From Aphis gossypii (lineage: Eukaryota; Arthropoda; Insecta; Hemiptera; Aphididae), in the NCBI RefSeq assembly GCF_020184175.1, contig NC_065530.1, positions 3,162,001 to 3,226,000 of the forward strand: a stretch of 64,000 bases of DNA. The letters are read 5' to 3'. Numbering within the stretch: the stretch's first letter is position 1; the number at the start of each line of letters is the position of its first letter. Position numbers and translations under genes: made by a program. The notes below the pieces were generated by a model. The model saw only the letters and a program-made list of their open reading frames with translations, was not told where the DNA came from and did no database searches. Positions 12,541 through 26,285 of the stretch are shown here, in pieces.

Positions 12541-13110
12541 TTTTTGTATAAATGTATACGCATAATCAGTATAACCAGTTTTATATGACGTATAAATGTT
12601 TACCTACCTATTATCTACGTCGAAATACCATTAGCTGCTGGACGTAGCAGTAGCAGGGCTGTATAATCAATTTTAAAACAAGTTTGCTTAGCAATTTAAT
12701 TTTCATTACCTATCTACGTAGTCTGTCCTTTGGTCACACGGACGTAGCTGAGCATATAGATGGTACATAATATCAATAACGAAAAACAACCTGCAATTTG
12801 CATTAATAATTCAGAAGACCTAGCGTAGCATTGTGTTGTGTAGTTGTATTGATGGGATTATAATCGCTTATATTATATTGTGCATAATATTTAGATATCG
12901 TTTTAAAAATTTATTTTTCTGATTAAGTATTAAGTACAAAATTAATTCATTCCTCACAGATATTTTTCAGTGTTTATTATACATTATAGTAAGATAATAA
13001 CTTACATATTTGTTAATTTACTTTAAAATAATGTTTAGTGTTTAGTGACGTTCATTTGATATATCTAATATATTATACATTTTCGCTTCAATACTAATTC
13101 ATCATTGGCC
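12540..13110 (+). promoter_or_regulatory. Conserved 5' flank of protease copy B
   Basis: This flank aligns by eye with the flank of copy C (about 36205-36726) and of the orphan signal exon (about 20950-21497). Shared blocks include ATAATCAATTTTAAAAC (12663, 36312, 21059), followed in B and C by AAGTTTGCTTA and TAGTCTGTCCT. Upstream, CCAGTTTTA is shared by B and C. Retention in three paralogues marks it as the likely promoter and 5' UTR of the family. No experimentally known motif is claimed. Confidence 0.5.
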
Positions 13111-16100
13111 ATGAAGGTGACGTATTCCTGGTTGATATATTCATGCTTCATTTTTGGTAAGTAATAATATTTGTTATTATTCTTTATTGATGGAAAAAAA
13201 ACTCCATTTACAAAACATCTATATGATGTAAAAAAAAAAAAAAATACAAGTAGTATAAAGATGAAATAAATTAGTAAAGATTGCATTAAAAAATTAGATT
13301 TATAGTACAAATGGTATTGAAATTAAATTATTCATAAATATAACAAAAATGTGATTTATAAACATATAGAAAACAACAATTTTATAAAAAATTTTTTTTG
13401 ATTAGTATTTCCTATGGTCATCACTCATTCACTAATTTTCCTAGACTCTTATTAAAATTGAATATATGATTTATAAAATCTATATTTATAGATCTATGAA
13501 AAAAGCTAATAACAATATTATGTGAAATGAGAAAAAATATACTTGAGATCAAATATGTGACGAAGAAAAAAGCAAATCAATGTAGACTTTTTATATTTCA
13601 AATGACTATAATATTAGTATTATTAGTTATTGTATAGGGTTTAATTATTTATTTCTTATTCAATACAATTAATAATATTATTTATGTAAAACAAAAATTT
13701 ATAATAAGCACGATATAAAACAGAAAACTCTGATTTATAATATTACTTCGTTTAACATTAAAAAATTAACCGTTTCAGGAGAAGGCGTTTTTTGTGATAG
13801 AAAACTTGAAAAACGTCAAACTGTATCATCTTGCACAGTGTTGGTAACTATAATAATAATAATTATGTTATTTTAAGTATCAAAAATAGGGTAGGTTGGC
13901 GGGAAACGTGTACCCCAAAAACATTAACGAGCCCAATATTAAATAATACACAAGCTATGTAATATAACAACTTCGGTAAATTATTATACAATTATACATT
14001 CATTCCATTCATACATTATTTAACAACTGATACTGTAATAACTGTATATTATTTCTCTTGATTTTATCTTGTATTCTATAGTGATCTACTTCACTTTTAA
14101 ATTTATACTATATCTACCTACCTACTTATATATATATATATATAAAAATCTTGGATTTAAAACTCTCTAAGAATTTTGTGTAAAGTTTTGTTCTTAGAAT
14201 TTTTATTAGGTAAGAAATGCATTAATCTATATTAAATATATGATTATATCTAATGAAAGTTTATAACTATTGTTGTTTACTTAACCTTTATTGTGATTTT
14301 AATTGGATTATTTCTTTTACTGCTGATCTTTAAAAATAACTTAATGGTCTATATTATAAATATTTAAAATACATGCTATCATCTATATTTTTGATTACTT
14401 CTAGCTTCTATTTAATAAACTAACCTAACTAATTCTATGATAGCACATGCTAATTATGTGTTTATCGTTTTTCGTGTATTTTGGCATTAAATTATTTTTA
14501 ATATAATATATTTCACTATATATTTAAAAAAAAAGGAAACATAATAGTGCATAATACGATTATATTATATGAATTACTATATTATTTATCTTTCGGAAAT
14601 AATACAATACCAATTATTTACTTAAATCACACTTTAGTTTTAGTAAAAAATATTGTGTTTATGTATGATTTTGTACATATTTAATTTTGTAACTTTATTG
14701 CTATATTGAGTACTTATACAAACAATTGGTTTTTAAAAAATAATTGATGAGAAATAATGTGTTCATGAACTAAACATAGCTATCATAATATAGTTGATTG
14801 TTATTTCCAATCATTATTTGTTGCATATTTTAATTTTGAATTTACAATTACAGAAATCCTGATGACGCATTTAACTGTTCAAATGGACAATGTATCGAAT
14901 CGTCGGCTGTTTGCGACGGTCATGCGGATTGTTCAGATAGTTCAGACGAGACCAACGATTTATGTGCAAAACAAACGTATGGAATAAATATGACTATACA
15001 TTTTAGCTATAATGATTAGTTATAATTGCATTTAATATTATATTTCTGTCTGTATAATATAGATGTCGAAATTATTCCTATCGATGTAAATATGGAGCTT
15101 GTGTAGATAAAAGTGCAAAATGCAATGGTAAAAACGATTGTGTCGATGGATCTGACGAAAACTTACCCGAATGTAAAAAAAACTCTGTAAACAGTACTCA
15201 AAGTTCCAATGGTTCGTCTAAATGCCTGTAAGCGGTTTATAAACATATTTATTTTTATTTGTACTGATAAAACGTTTATTTAATTAATTAAATAACTCTC
15301 ACTTGTAAGTTATTTGTACACCTAATATACTAGTATAAATTATATATTATGTTTGATATTTAATTTTTATTATTATTTATTATAAGTATTATTTTTAAAG
15401 CTGTAATGATATTATGCTTTTTATTTTTGTATAATATTTAATATTATATGTTATTAAAATAGAAAATTCAATATGAATAATTAATTTTTAAATATAACTC
15501 ATAATTAAATTTGAGTTTTTTTTTATTTTAAAGCGAAGACCAGTATAAATGTAAATCTGGTCAATGTATTGACGGAACATCAACTTGTGATGGATCTCGA
15601 GATTGTAAAGATGGATCTGATGAAACTTTAGCATTATGTAAAGCAGTTCGGTGAGTTGGTTATAATAAAACAACTTTTATATTATATTAAATATTTTAAT
15701 TTGAGGTGTCAAAAGTATACGTTCCGGTGTAAATATGGAGCTTGTGTCAGTAAAGAGAGTAAATGCGATGGCGTAAAACAATGTGCTGATGGATCTGATG
15801 AAGAAAACTGTGTTGATCGTAATCCAATCTCACAACCGATAACAGTAAAACCTGTGAATAATACAACACAACCTACGACGCAGTCTAATACTAAGTATAT
15901 ATTTTATTTTGTTTTAGTTATACTAAAACATACGCATTATTTATAAAGTATTTGAGAATTTTGCAAATTCAAAGAAAATAACGAATATTTTCAAAAATTT
16001 AATTTTTAGTTTATGAACGCCATATATAATTCATAAACTTAATATTGTCATTAAAATGCCTTACTTATTATGATAGATAAAATAAAATATAAATTTGTAG

Positions 16101-18754
16101 CTTTTGCTACAATAATCTTATTGATTATAGGCACCACACGCGTCACTTTTGATAGCTTTAGTCAACAAATTACCGAATATGGATTCTATACGAATCAATT
16201 ATACCTGATTATTATTTTTTGAATTTTTATACTTATGATTGATATAATGCTAATTAATTGTATTTTATAACATAAGGAATGTATGTGTTTTACCAATTGC
16301 TGAAGGGGTATTATATTCGTACGAAGGTTCAAATGAAATCTTACCTCACGGGACATTGATTGACAATTATCGCACTGTATTTGAGAATTGTGAAGTTGGA
16401 TATCATAAGGCTTATCCTAATGGTTTTAGGGTTTGTCAGAGTAACGGAAAATGGATATCAAGTTCTGAGAAATTATGTTTCAGTAAGTTATGTATTGTAA
16501 TTTGTATGTTATAATTATTACTTATTTATGTACTATTTGTCTGATTTTTGGTTATGTTTGTTCATAATTTTTCATGTTTATAGAAATGTGTCCGCCTCTA
16601 ATATCTGATAGTTTAAATATTAATTGTACTCTCAATGGAAACTATGCTAATTGTTCAAATCCATCAATATATGGCACAAAAGCAACACCATTTTGTAAGC
16701 CAACACATAAAATACCAAATGGACAAGAAGAAACTCCAATTGAATTACTTTGTCAGTCTAATGGAATGTGGAATAATCAACTATATAGATGCATTCCACG
16801 TAATTGTATTTTTTTATTCTATATTATTAATTTATACACATATATTTTTAAGAGGATTTTGTGAGCGCAATACTTGTTTTATCTCTTAGAAGCACAAGCA
16901 ATGTAGATTGTAGATAAATCAAATTCAAGTAAAATTATTTATTATAATTTGTGAGAAATCTTTTAAATTTTAATAAAATTTATTGTAGAAGATACATTAT
17001 CGAGTGTTTGACATATAGGCTTTAAATTTAATTATTATTTTACTTTAATTTGACTTTTAAATAAAAAACGAATTATTTGGAAAAAAATATATATTATTTA
17101 TTAATAATATTTATATATTATTAAAAAATTATTTAAATTACTCGATATTATATAATTTAAATAATATAATATACTTAATAGCTTTTGTAATAAATGATTT
17201 TATAACAGTTGTTTAACATACTCTGAAGCCTTTAACATTATATTTTATTGTTTATTATATAGTTACTATTTGTATTTAGTTAATACATTATAAATTCGTA
17301 TTAAAATTTTATTTTAGATTGTGGAAGAGTATATAATAATGGCAAACCATTGATCAATAATGGCAAGATAGCACATGTTGGAACAGCTCCTTGGAACGTT
17401 GGAATTTACCAATTAAATAAAGAGAATTCCAAATATGACTTGATATGCGGAGGATCTATAATTACTCCAAATTTAATTGTTTCTGGTATGAACTGTGCAG
17501 TATTTATTTAAAACCTATGAATGAATAATAATTTTTTTAATTATGTTTTTAGCGGCTCATTGTTTTTGGCAAAAAGATATGTTATCTAAACGAATATCAG
17601 TTCTCGATGGTCTATATAAAATTGGTGTTGGGAAATATAATAGAAATTTAACAGTAATTGACAATGAATTCACTCAAATAATGGATGTAAGTTATTATAC
17701 TTATTAGTGTACAAGTAGAATCTTAGAAACCCATAATAAAAAATATATATTAAAATATAATAAATATTACTATGAATTAAAAATTTTTTTTAGGTAGAAA
17801 CAATTTATCTTAAAGAAAGTTATTATGGATCTGATGGATTCCATGGTGAAGATATAGCTGTTATCGTATTAAAAAATAAAGTTATAATTAGTATAGGTGC
17901 TGCACCAGTTTGTGTTGATTGGAGTGGTAATTATAATATACAAAATGGAGCTCAAGGAAAGGTTTGTATGATAAAAATTACAATTAAGGACTTTATTATC
18001 ATTTGAAATTATCCATTTATGTGGTACGTTAGGTTATTTAACATTATTAATATGTATTATTTTATAATATTTACTTATTTAGTTACATTGACAGAGAGTA
18101 GTATTATACATTATAAAATTATACTTTCACAGATTGTTGGTTGGGGAAAAACGGAAAAAGACACATCAAGTCCTACTTTATTAGAAGCAACTTTACCATA
18201 CATCGATCACAATTCTTGCCGAAGCATGTATACAAATGGTTTTCAAACATTTGTGACTATTGATAAGTTTTGTGCTGGATCTGCATTAGGTAATAAAATA
18301 TTTAGTTAATTATATTTGAAACCATTTTTTCATTTTTTTTTCTACAAACACGATTCAATCATATGCATTATTTGCATATTGCTATTATTATAAATATAAC
18401 TGATTATTTTGTTATCAACGATATGACAATCGAACTTCAGCATTTAATATCTAATAGTTATACTAACTATTCAGGAAATGTCATATGATTGGTTTTTGTG
18501 ATTTGAATAAAATATCTTTAATTTCAGGACAAGGGGTTCGCGAAGGTGACAGTGGAGCAGGTTTAACATTTTTGCATTCTAATTTGTATTATTTAACTGG
18601 AGTAGTGAGTGTCAAGGATCCAAATACAAATAATTCAATAGCAGTTTTTACAGATGTCAGGTATCACATTCAATGGGTTCGTGAATTGTATAACAAATAT
18701 ACTTCTTATGCTAGTGATAATTTATATAAACCCAGTAGTCTGGCATTGCAATAA
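13111..18754 (+). CDS. Modular serine protease, copy B (complete; 658 aa)
   Basis: Complete ModSP/HP14-type secreted protease. Exons: 13111-13156 (signal peptide, begins MKVTYSWLIYSCFIFG), 13779-13839, 14854-14976, 15063-15227, 15534-15650, 15706-15894, 16277-16482, 16584-16799, 17318-17485, 17553-17686, 17794-17961, 18133-18289, 18528-18754. They sum to 1977 bases, 658 aa plus stop, with consistent phases. Order: signal peptide, four LDLa repeats, Thr/Pro stalk two residues shorter than in A, Sushi, Wonton-like module, S1 protease. Triad His433, Asp495, Ser592 in GDSGAG. Activation bond after Leu (KPL|INNG). Position 191 is Arg, so the usual 191-220 disulfide is missing. The C-terminus is 14 residues longer than in A. 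AATAAA overlaps the stop codon. By family it would be a cascade-initiating protease in haemolymph; it is the best intact member of the array. Confidence 0.93.
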
Positions 18755-19110
18755 AAATAATTTATTAAATGTGTTATTAAAATCAATATTTATATAAATA
18801 TATTTTTACTTATGTTATTTTTAACAATTGTTTCATTGAATTAAATCAAATTAAAGATTTTATTTAATTATCTTAGGTGATAAACATACATTATAAACAT
18901 AATGTATATTTTTTATAACTTTTTGTTGTATAAATAATTGATTCTTGATTATTTTTATTGTAATTGATTATTAAAATTACTACTTTTATTTTTATTTTTG
19001 TACAATTATTTCAATGTTTAAGGGTTAGGTTAAACGTGTTCATTGAATTTAACAATTCTAAAAAAAAAAAAAAAAAATATATATATATGTTTTAAAATAC
19101 ACATTTGAAT

Positions 19111-19311
19111 GAGTTAAATAGTGAGCTTGTTACATTCATATTATGGGATAGTATGTTTCTTTTTTTTCAATAAATAATAACAGTGAAATAATATTTTAAC
19201 ATGATACTATGAATCTTTCAATACAGAAGTGTAACTAAATAATCTATCTTAAATGTTGTTGTGTTACGGAATGTTAATATTCAAAAATTAAACATATTTA
19301 AAAATATATAT
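19111..19311. repeat. Dispersed repeat, copy 1
   Basis: A block containing GAGTTAAATA, AGTATGTTTCTTTT, AATAAATAATAA, ACGGAATGTTAATATTCAA and ATATTTAAAAATATA. The same order of motifs recurs near 21971-22085 and 22173-22344, and more weakly near 19790-19912. Family unknown; no inverted ends were found. Confidence 0.45.
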
Positions 19312-20049
19312 TATCTTGGATAGTTATGCACTAGTATAAAATCTTGTACAAAATCATAGAGATCTCCAACACCAATAATGTTAAGATATTAAAGTATACC
19401 GCTACGATTAATATTTTTATTATTTTTATTTTTTCTATTATTAAACTTAAAGTTATGGTTTGATGTTGTCCCACGACGATTTAATATAAAAATAATTAAA
19501 AATGTAAAACACAAATCTACTGAACAAAGACGCAACGGCAGCAAATTTCTTTTCAGGACATGGAAATGGAATAAAATATTAAGCAGAAAATTTACAGACT
19601 AGGAAATTAAAATAAAGTTTAACATAAGCTCATAGTACCTACATCGAAAAAAAGAATAAAATTATTTAAACCTCTTTTTATTTTATATTTAGAATATGTA
19701 TTTAAAATATCTTGATAATAGTGCTTAATGAATGATGATATTTAAGCGCATTATAGTTAACTTAAATACAATTTTTACTTATATATTTTAATGGATATTG
19801 AGTTTCTCTTTTATAATAATACCAGTAAGAATATAACAATTAAACTATTACTGGCGTGTAGCTAAATAGCCTATCAGTTATGCTGTGTTACATAAACAAA
19901 TTATTCAAATATATTATAAAAAAAAAAATATATCAGTTTAAACAGTCTTTTTTACAGTACCAAAGTCAATATAACTGTTAAGTCAAAAATAATAATTGAT
20001 TCAAATGATATAGGCACTAAAAATAACAAATGATGTATACTGAATTGAA

Positions 20050-20250
20050 CTCCGCAGGGTAGGAGACCGATTAATAGACCACAGCATAGATGGTAAAAGG
20101 TCTTACAAAAATAAGAAAGAACTAAAACCAATACAACTAGGGATAACCATTTATTTTAAATCAGCTCTTGATAGAGACCGACGGTAAAAAGTTAGTTTTG
20201 CGGCTATGAACCTCAACCTCTAGAGCTGAAAGAAGAAGAACAACAATATA
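20050..20250 (+). mobile_element. Degraded 3' end of an RTE/CR1-like retrotransposon
   Basis: Broken frames here recall the GRPR..RW...AAM.LN ending of non-LTR polyproteins (compare the element at 8424-9089). The block ends with GAGCTGAAAGAAGAAGAAC, much like the CTGAAGAAGAAG tail of that element. Stops and frameshifts are frequent and no target-site duplication was found. Confidence 0.35.
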
Positions 20251-20949
20251 CTAGGAATCAAAATATTTGTAAACTGAAATTTCTCATAGTGATATTAATA
20301 TGTAACATAAGAAATGTTTCTGAGTACACAAAATTATTGCCATTGCAGTCATTGCGTAACTTAAATTAGATTAGATTAATAAATATAACTTATTTTGTAG
20401 GTAACAAACAACAAACAGTAAAAGAAAAAAAAAGTTAATTGATAATTTTAAATCATAAAATGGATTACCATAATCTTACAAAAGTAATTGTTTGTAATGT
20501 TTGTATAAATATTAAAATAGGTAATTAAATTAAATTTTTAAAGACAAAGCCAAGTTTGTTTAGCCATTATTTAGCCTTTTTGGTATTTTGACATTTTCCT
20601 ATAGACTGTAACTCTTTGTTTTGATAATCTCATAAGAAATGTTATCACAATGTGACTCATACTTTGTTCTGCTTCTTTACAACGACATGTTAAATTATCT
20701 TTAAATTAATTTAAGACACTGCCATGGAAAACACGAGTGTTCAACTGTACACTAAAAAGTTACATGACGGTTAAAACTTAAAATAGTTTACAAGCTTAAA
20801 AGATAAGATACTTTAAAGCTTATAGACGGAAACCATTTTGTTCCGGTACTGATAGAATGAGAGCTACCATGCTTCAGGGGATGACAGCAATAATAGAGTG
20901 GTGGTCAGTCGTTGACAGGTTCTCATTCCAGATATTCAAAAAAATTTTA

Positions 20950-21556
20950 ATAAAATATGTGTATGTGTATCTTCAATTAATCTGTATAATCAGTCATACA
21001 CTTATATATGTATAGACACGTCCAAAAAAACTATAAGCTGCATGTGATGTAGTAGTACACAATCAATTTTAAAACTAGTTTACACACTCACTCATATTAT
21101 ATTATATTATAACCATTTATGTTTATCTATATACTTTGTCCTTCAGTCGAACATATAAACGCATACATCAAATAAGATACATAAATTAACATCATTTATA
21201 TTACAGAGTCATGGAAATTTAAATTATGTATAGAAGACTCGATTTTGTATGCAAAATGTTATAATTTTTGTTGGTATATTATCGTCTACATATCTTATAC
21301 ATTTGAAAATTAATTATTTTTAATAGGTATTTAATAAATATTATAAAAGGTATTTTACCATACTAAAATGTTTGTTAATCTATGGTAAAATATTTTTAAT
21401 TGCCGAGTTTCATTAATTTGATATAACTATTGTAATACGATTTAAGGTTTATATTGAAAAATATATTGTTTTCTTTAATTAGAGTTCACCATTAGCCACG
21501 AAGGTGATATATTCCTGTTCAATGTATTCATGTTTAGTTTTTGGTAAATAATATCA
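20950..21556 (+). pseudogene. Orphan protease signal-peptide exon with 5' flank; start codon lost
   Basis: Positions 21498-21543 match the 46-base signal exon of copies B and C, ending GTTTTTG before GTAAAT. The start codon reads ACG instead of ATG. Translated in register it keeps a KVIYSCSMYSCLVFG pattern. The preceding 540 bases share blocks with the B and C flanks, including ATCAATTTTAAAAC at 21062. No downstream LDLa, Sushi or protease exons occur before the retrotransposon at 24225. This is the stub of a further array member whose body was deleted or moved. Confidence 0.7.
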
Positions 21557-24211
21557 AGGTTAATGAGGTTAATGAGGTATGTAGAGACGGCGCTTATAAT
21601 ACTCACAGTCCACAGATATAAAATTCAGTCGTCATGTATATAAAGTTCAGTTGCTTATTACTTATTACACTCAAAATCGTTTGGAATGACCCGAATGTAT
21701 TTAAACACATAAAAAAATATATTATGTTTTTGGTTAAAATTGATTAATAAATTGGTTTTGAATAGTCCTTTAATTTTATTGGAATAATGAATAACATTTT
21801 TGCAGGTCCACATTTCATTCAATAATTTTATAACTTTTGCATTGGCGAAAGTCATAAAATTACTTAAAATTAATAAAAACTATTTAAAATTAAAAAAAAA
21901 GGTACTTTTAAGTTGTATTTAATAATCATAATACGAATATCAAAAATATTATTTATAATGCATTATCAAATGAGTTAAATATTAAGTTTACATCTGTATT
22001 ACGGATTAGTATGTTTCTTTTTTCCAATAAATTATTATAGTATAATGATGTTATACCAGGATCCTATGAATTTTTCAATAGGTTAGGTTTTATTGATGAC
22101 TAAATAATTTGTATATTATTGCTTGTTATTTTTATATTCTTAAGCATGCATGCACGAAGAATTCGCCACTGATATCATGGAATGCTATGTTTCTTTTCTC
22201 TAGTAAATAATAATAGCATAACTATATTATAACGCGATACTACAAAATTTTCAATACGGAAGTGTAGCTAAATTATCTATCTAGAACGCCGTGTTACGGA
22301 ATATTAATATTCAATTATTAACATATTATTTAAAAATATAATATATTGTTTAGGGTACTTAAACACTGTAATGAGAAATCGTTCAGGAAGTATAATTATA
22401 CAGTGTATAAATCATCTATACTATATAAATTATAATATTAGTTTCACCTTTTTGTCAAATAATAATTATATATTTCACATAAAAATAATAACTTTTTCGT
22501 TTATAATGAATAAAAAAATATTAATTAATAAATTGTTACTAACAAATAGTAAACTTAATTAAAAATATTGAGATATATTAGTAACAGACAACGTGCATTT
22601 ATGGAATTTCGTAAAAGGTGTTCACTATACATGTAATTTAATTGAATTTCAAATTTTAAATAACAGTTTAAGAAAAATTTAATTTAAATATCTTATGCAC
22701 CTAAATATTACAGTTAAATCTACTTATAAAAATTACAAAATTATAGGCAAATAAATGTGAACCATACAAAGAAATATCGGTAATTATGACCTTCTTATCA
22801 TAATATACCCATACACATGTAGTATAGATACGAGTGACTTTTCCATAATGATTGTGATAAAGAAAGCGTATATATTTTTTTTAATACTAGTGCATTCTTA
22901 GAAAAAAAAATAATAATTAAAACTATAGGATTCAGAATATTATACGCAGAGTACGAGTTGACCTCGAGTACCTGTTTACTTACACCAATACAATTGAATT
23001 TATTCCCGGATCATTTATAAGTATGAAAAATTAAATTCGCTATTGTTAAATATCAGTAACAAAAATAGAACAATCCAAGAAAAACAAATTTTTTGAGAGA
23101 AGTAATGACTAAGTATACTGGTAATCTCATTACCAGATACCAGTGTTTAAAAACAATATAATATTTTAAATAATTACTTTACTACTACAATTCTTTAATA
23201 AATAAATAAATAATAAATATAATTCAATAAATAAAAATTAATGACCCTAATAAAAGGCTAAATAAGGCTTTCTAAACAAAATGTCGTACATCATAAATTA
23301 TAAAAAAATTAATACATTTTAATGATAATGGTTAACATTTAAGCAATAATGTTATTTAAAAAAACAAGTATAAACTAAACAACATTTTGAGATTAATATT
23401 AGACAACAAGTCAATTTTTATTTTACGCAGTATTTTTTTTTCAATTTTTCTTTATTTATAATTTAGAAAGATTTAATTTATAAATTATTTCGGTCATCAT
23501 GTATATAGTGCCATAAAACATAATTTACAGTTGACACACTCTAGTATTCATAACCTGTGTATACTGTATACATTTATAAAATCTAAACAACTTAACATTT
23601 ATTCTTCTTTTCTAAAGTCAATCAATACTCAAACATATTTTATTATTTTAATTTTGAGTATAAAATTTTAATTTTTTTAGATTTTTTAGATTTTCTATTA
23701 TCTCACCGGAGAAGACAAAACTAAAACAATTACCTATTTCAATCGTATGTACATATATAATTCTAATATTTTATTAGATAATTACAATAAGTATAATAAG
23801 TACCTACCTAAGTATATTTAAAAAATACATACAACTATAATGTGCATTATGCACATGCACATGTACATAGTATGTAAAAATCCTTATCCTGAATTTTATA
23901 AGCCACGAAGTTGTAAATACATCAGAATTCAAGCTGAACGAATGCGCTTTATAAATCATACATACGTTTTATATTTAAATAAAATTCTATAATTTGATCA
24001 CCAAATGCAATAGGCTTAATATAAATATTTAACTTGGTCATATTTACTGTCCAATTACATTCTCTAAATTATTTGATTGATGACTAGACGTAGTACTAGA
24101 CAATTAATTAAATTGTATTTTTAATATTAGTTTACGAACGATGGTCCCAATTAGTGGAGTGATGGAAATTGTTTGCATGGAGAATTATATTATTGTTATC
24201 AAAATTATATT
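21557..24211. other. Intergenic AT-rich region, no genes seen
   Basis: Contains two copies of the dispersed repeat (about 21971-22085 and 22173-22344). The rest is homopolymer-rich DNA. The small open frames have low-complexity translations without splice or family support. Confidence 0.55.
21971..22344. repeat. Dispersed repeat, copies 2 and 3
   Basis: Two adjacent copies (21971-22085 and 22173-22344) of the repeat at 19111-19311, sharing TAGTATGTTTCTTTT or CTATGTTTCTTTT, a (T)AATAATAGTATAA-like block, and GAAGTGTAGCTAAAT in copy 3. The clustering around the protease relic suggests local duplication or repeated insertion. Confidence 0.45.
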
Positions 24212-24952
24212 AAGTCTTTATAATACAAAATCAATGAAATAAAAAACGAAACTTTTAAATCGCATTTGAGTGGCTTATCTGCAACGAACGATACCGATTA
24301 CTCATTGTGGAAAGCCACAAGACGCATTAAAAGACCTCGTACACATGTACCACCCATTCGTAAAGTAGACGGCACCTGGGCACGCAGTGAGCAAGATAAA
24401 GCTGAAGTATTTGGGCAACACCTTGAGAATGTATTTCAACCAAATGATATCGCTTCCGAACTTGATATAATACAATGTCAACCACTCAACGAAACAAGAA
24501 AAAAAATACGATATTTTACACCTCTAGAAGTCGCTCATGAAATTGATAACAACATCAACCCAAAAAAGGCACCTGGTTTCGACGAGATCAGCCCACGTAT
24601 ACTTAAAGAGTTACCAAAGAAGGCGGTCATTCTTTTAACACATATATACAATGGAATCCTACGACTGGAATATTTCCCTAAGCAATGGAAAAAGGCGCAA
24701 GTGATCATGCTACTAAAACCAGGCAAGCCACCTGAACGATCTACCTCGTACAGACCGATATCGCTTCTTCCAAGCATGTCAAAGCTCTTTGAAAAGCTTC
24801 TTCTTAAACGATTAAAACCACTTCTAGAAGAAAAACACCTCATACCAGACCATCAGTTTGGTTTTCGGAACAAACATTCTACTATTGATCAAGTTCATCG
24901 TGTCACTAATGTAATAAGCAAGGCACTGGAAGAAAAAAAATATTGCTGCGGA
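24212..24952 (+). mobile_element. Jockey-like non-LTR retrotransposon, 5' part (split by DNA transposon)
   Basis: The target duplication AAGTCTTTATAAT (24212-24224) opens a 5'-truncated element. Its frame (24225-24952) encodes the N-terminal part of a Jockey-type reverse transcriptase: STDYSLWKATRR-like start, VPPIRK.DGTWARS, KAPGFDEISPRILKELP, YFPKQWKKAQVIMLLKPGK, SYRPISLLPSMSKLFEKLL and HQFGFRNKHSTIDQVHR. It stops at a GGA codon (24950-24952), where a DNA transposon has inserted. Its other half resumes at 34284 in the same frame. Endonuclease and ORF1 are missing through 5' truncation. Confidence 0.88.
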
Positions 24953-25099
24953 CCCACACAGCAAATTAATGTTTTTGAAATATTTTCAAAACATTTTCAA
25001 ATGTATGTAAATATTTGATTGAATATTCACAAAATATTGTAATCATATATTCAAATATTTTCAAAATATTGTCACATCACTTTTTGGCAGGAAGAAAAA

Positions 25100-25360
25100 T
25101 GTTTTTAAAACGTTTGCTTTCAAATATTGTTAAAAGCTTTTTATGGAAATCTTGCCAAAACGAAATACCAACAATATTATTAAAATAAATGAACACTAAT
25201 ATTTGTATTATATTTTAAAGAGAATATTTCCAAAACGAAATACCAACAATATTATTAGAATATGATGATAAATAATAAATAAAATGACCACCAATAATTT
25301 TTATATATTTTCAGAGAATATTACCTAAACGAAATAGAAGCAATATTACTAATAATATAA
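25100..25360. repeat. Left subterminal repeats of the DNA transposon
   Basis: Three imperfect copies of a block with (A)AAACGAAATACCAACAATATTATTA occur near 25158, 25232 and 25327; the last is more diverged. Subterminal repeats of this sort are where CACTA-type transposases are known to bind; the role here is inferred from position. Confidence 0.5.
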
Positions 25361-25545
25361 AATTTGAATCAGGCATATATTTTATTTGTACACAAATAAA
25401 ATATTATACATATTATAGACAATAATCAAATCCTATTTTCAAATAACAAAACAAATATATATATATTTTTATGCGGTTTATTTATTAGAACATCCATAAT
25501 AAATAATAATGAACCCATCAAAAAAAAATTAATAATTGATTGAAT

Positions 25546-26190
25546 AATATAATATAATTTTAGTTTGTGTGAAAATACATAATACTACATAACAATGGAT
25601 GATAATTAATAGAATCCATAACCAATATATAATACAAATGACAAACATTTAATGGATACAAAATATAAAATTAAAAAAAAAGGAATACACTATAGAAAGT
25701 TTTAAATTATTCAACTAATTATATATATAATACAAATTTTAAATTATATAAAAGTTAATTATGTAAAACTGCATATAACACACAGTAAGTACCTACACAA
25801 TATCATAAAATATATCATATTATATTATTAATGAAAATTAATAAATATTTAATATAATATTGGTTAGTGTGAAAATACATAATATTCAATATAATATAAA
25901 TAGAAAACATTTAGTAGATACTAAGTATAAAACACAAAAAAAAAAAAATTAATTAAAAAAAAAAAGAATACTACTTACAAAATGTTTTATAATATTCAAG
26001 TAAATGTATATGGATAGTAAAAATGTTAAATATTATAATAGTTTAAATAGTTAATTATTTAATACTGAATATAACACGCGTACTTATAGATATACAATAT
26101 AATAGTTTATAATATTTAATAAAATAAATAAATATTATATAATTATATGTGATTAAATAAACAAAAAGAATACAATTTGCACAAATGAAA
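25546..26190. repeat. Imperfect 300-bp tandem duplication inside the transposon
   Basis: GTGTGAAAATACATAATA occurs at 25567 and again exactly 300 bases later at 25867. It is followed in both by related AACATTTA(A/G)T(G/A)GATAC and AAAAAGAATAC blocks, with traces of a third unit near 26150. It lies downstream of the DUF4806 gene stop; nothing coding is seen. Confidence 0.45.
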
Positions 26191-26285
26191 AAAAAAAATT
26201 TTAAATGTACCTCTTAATGTTAATAATACACATTTATTAAAAGAACGAATTCTGATCATATAATATATTAGTGATTTGATTTTTT

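Larger units (their letters stand above)
18757..20949. other. Intergenic region downstream of copy B
   Basis: AT-rich sequence holding one copy of a dispersed repeat (19111-19311), a weaker related block near 19790-19912, and a degraded retrotransposon tail (20050-20250). No exon is supported. Confidence 0.55.

Noticed and set aside
24953..25018. C-terminal extension of the 5' reverse transcriptase frame (after the CCG triplet)
   Set aside because: These codons belong to the inserted DNA transposon end, not to the retrotransposon protein.
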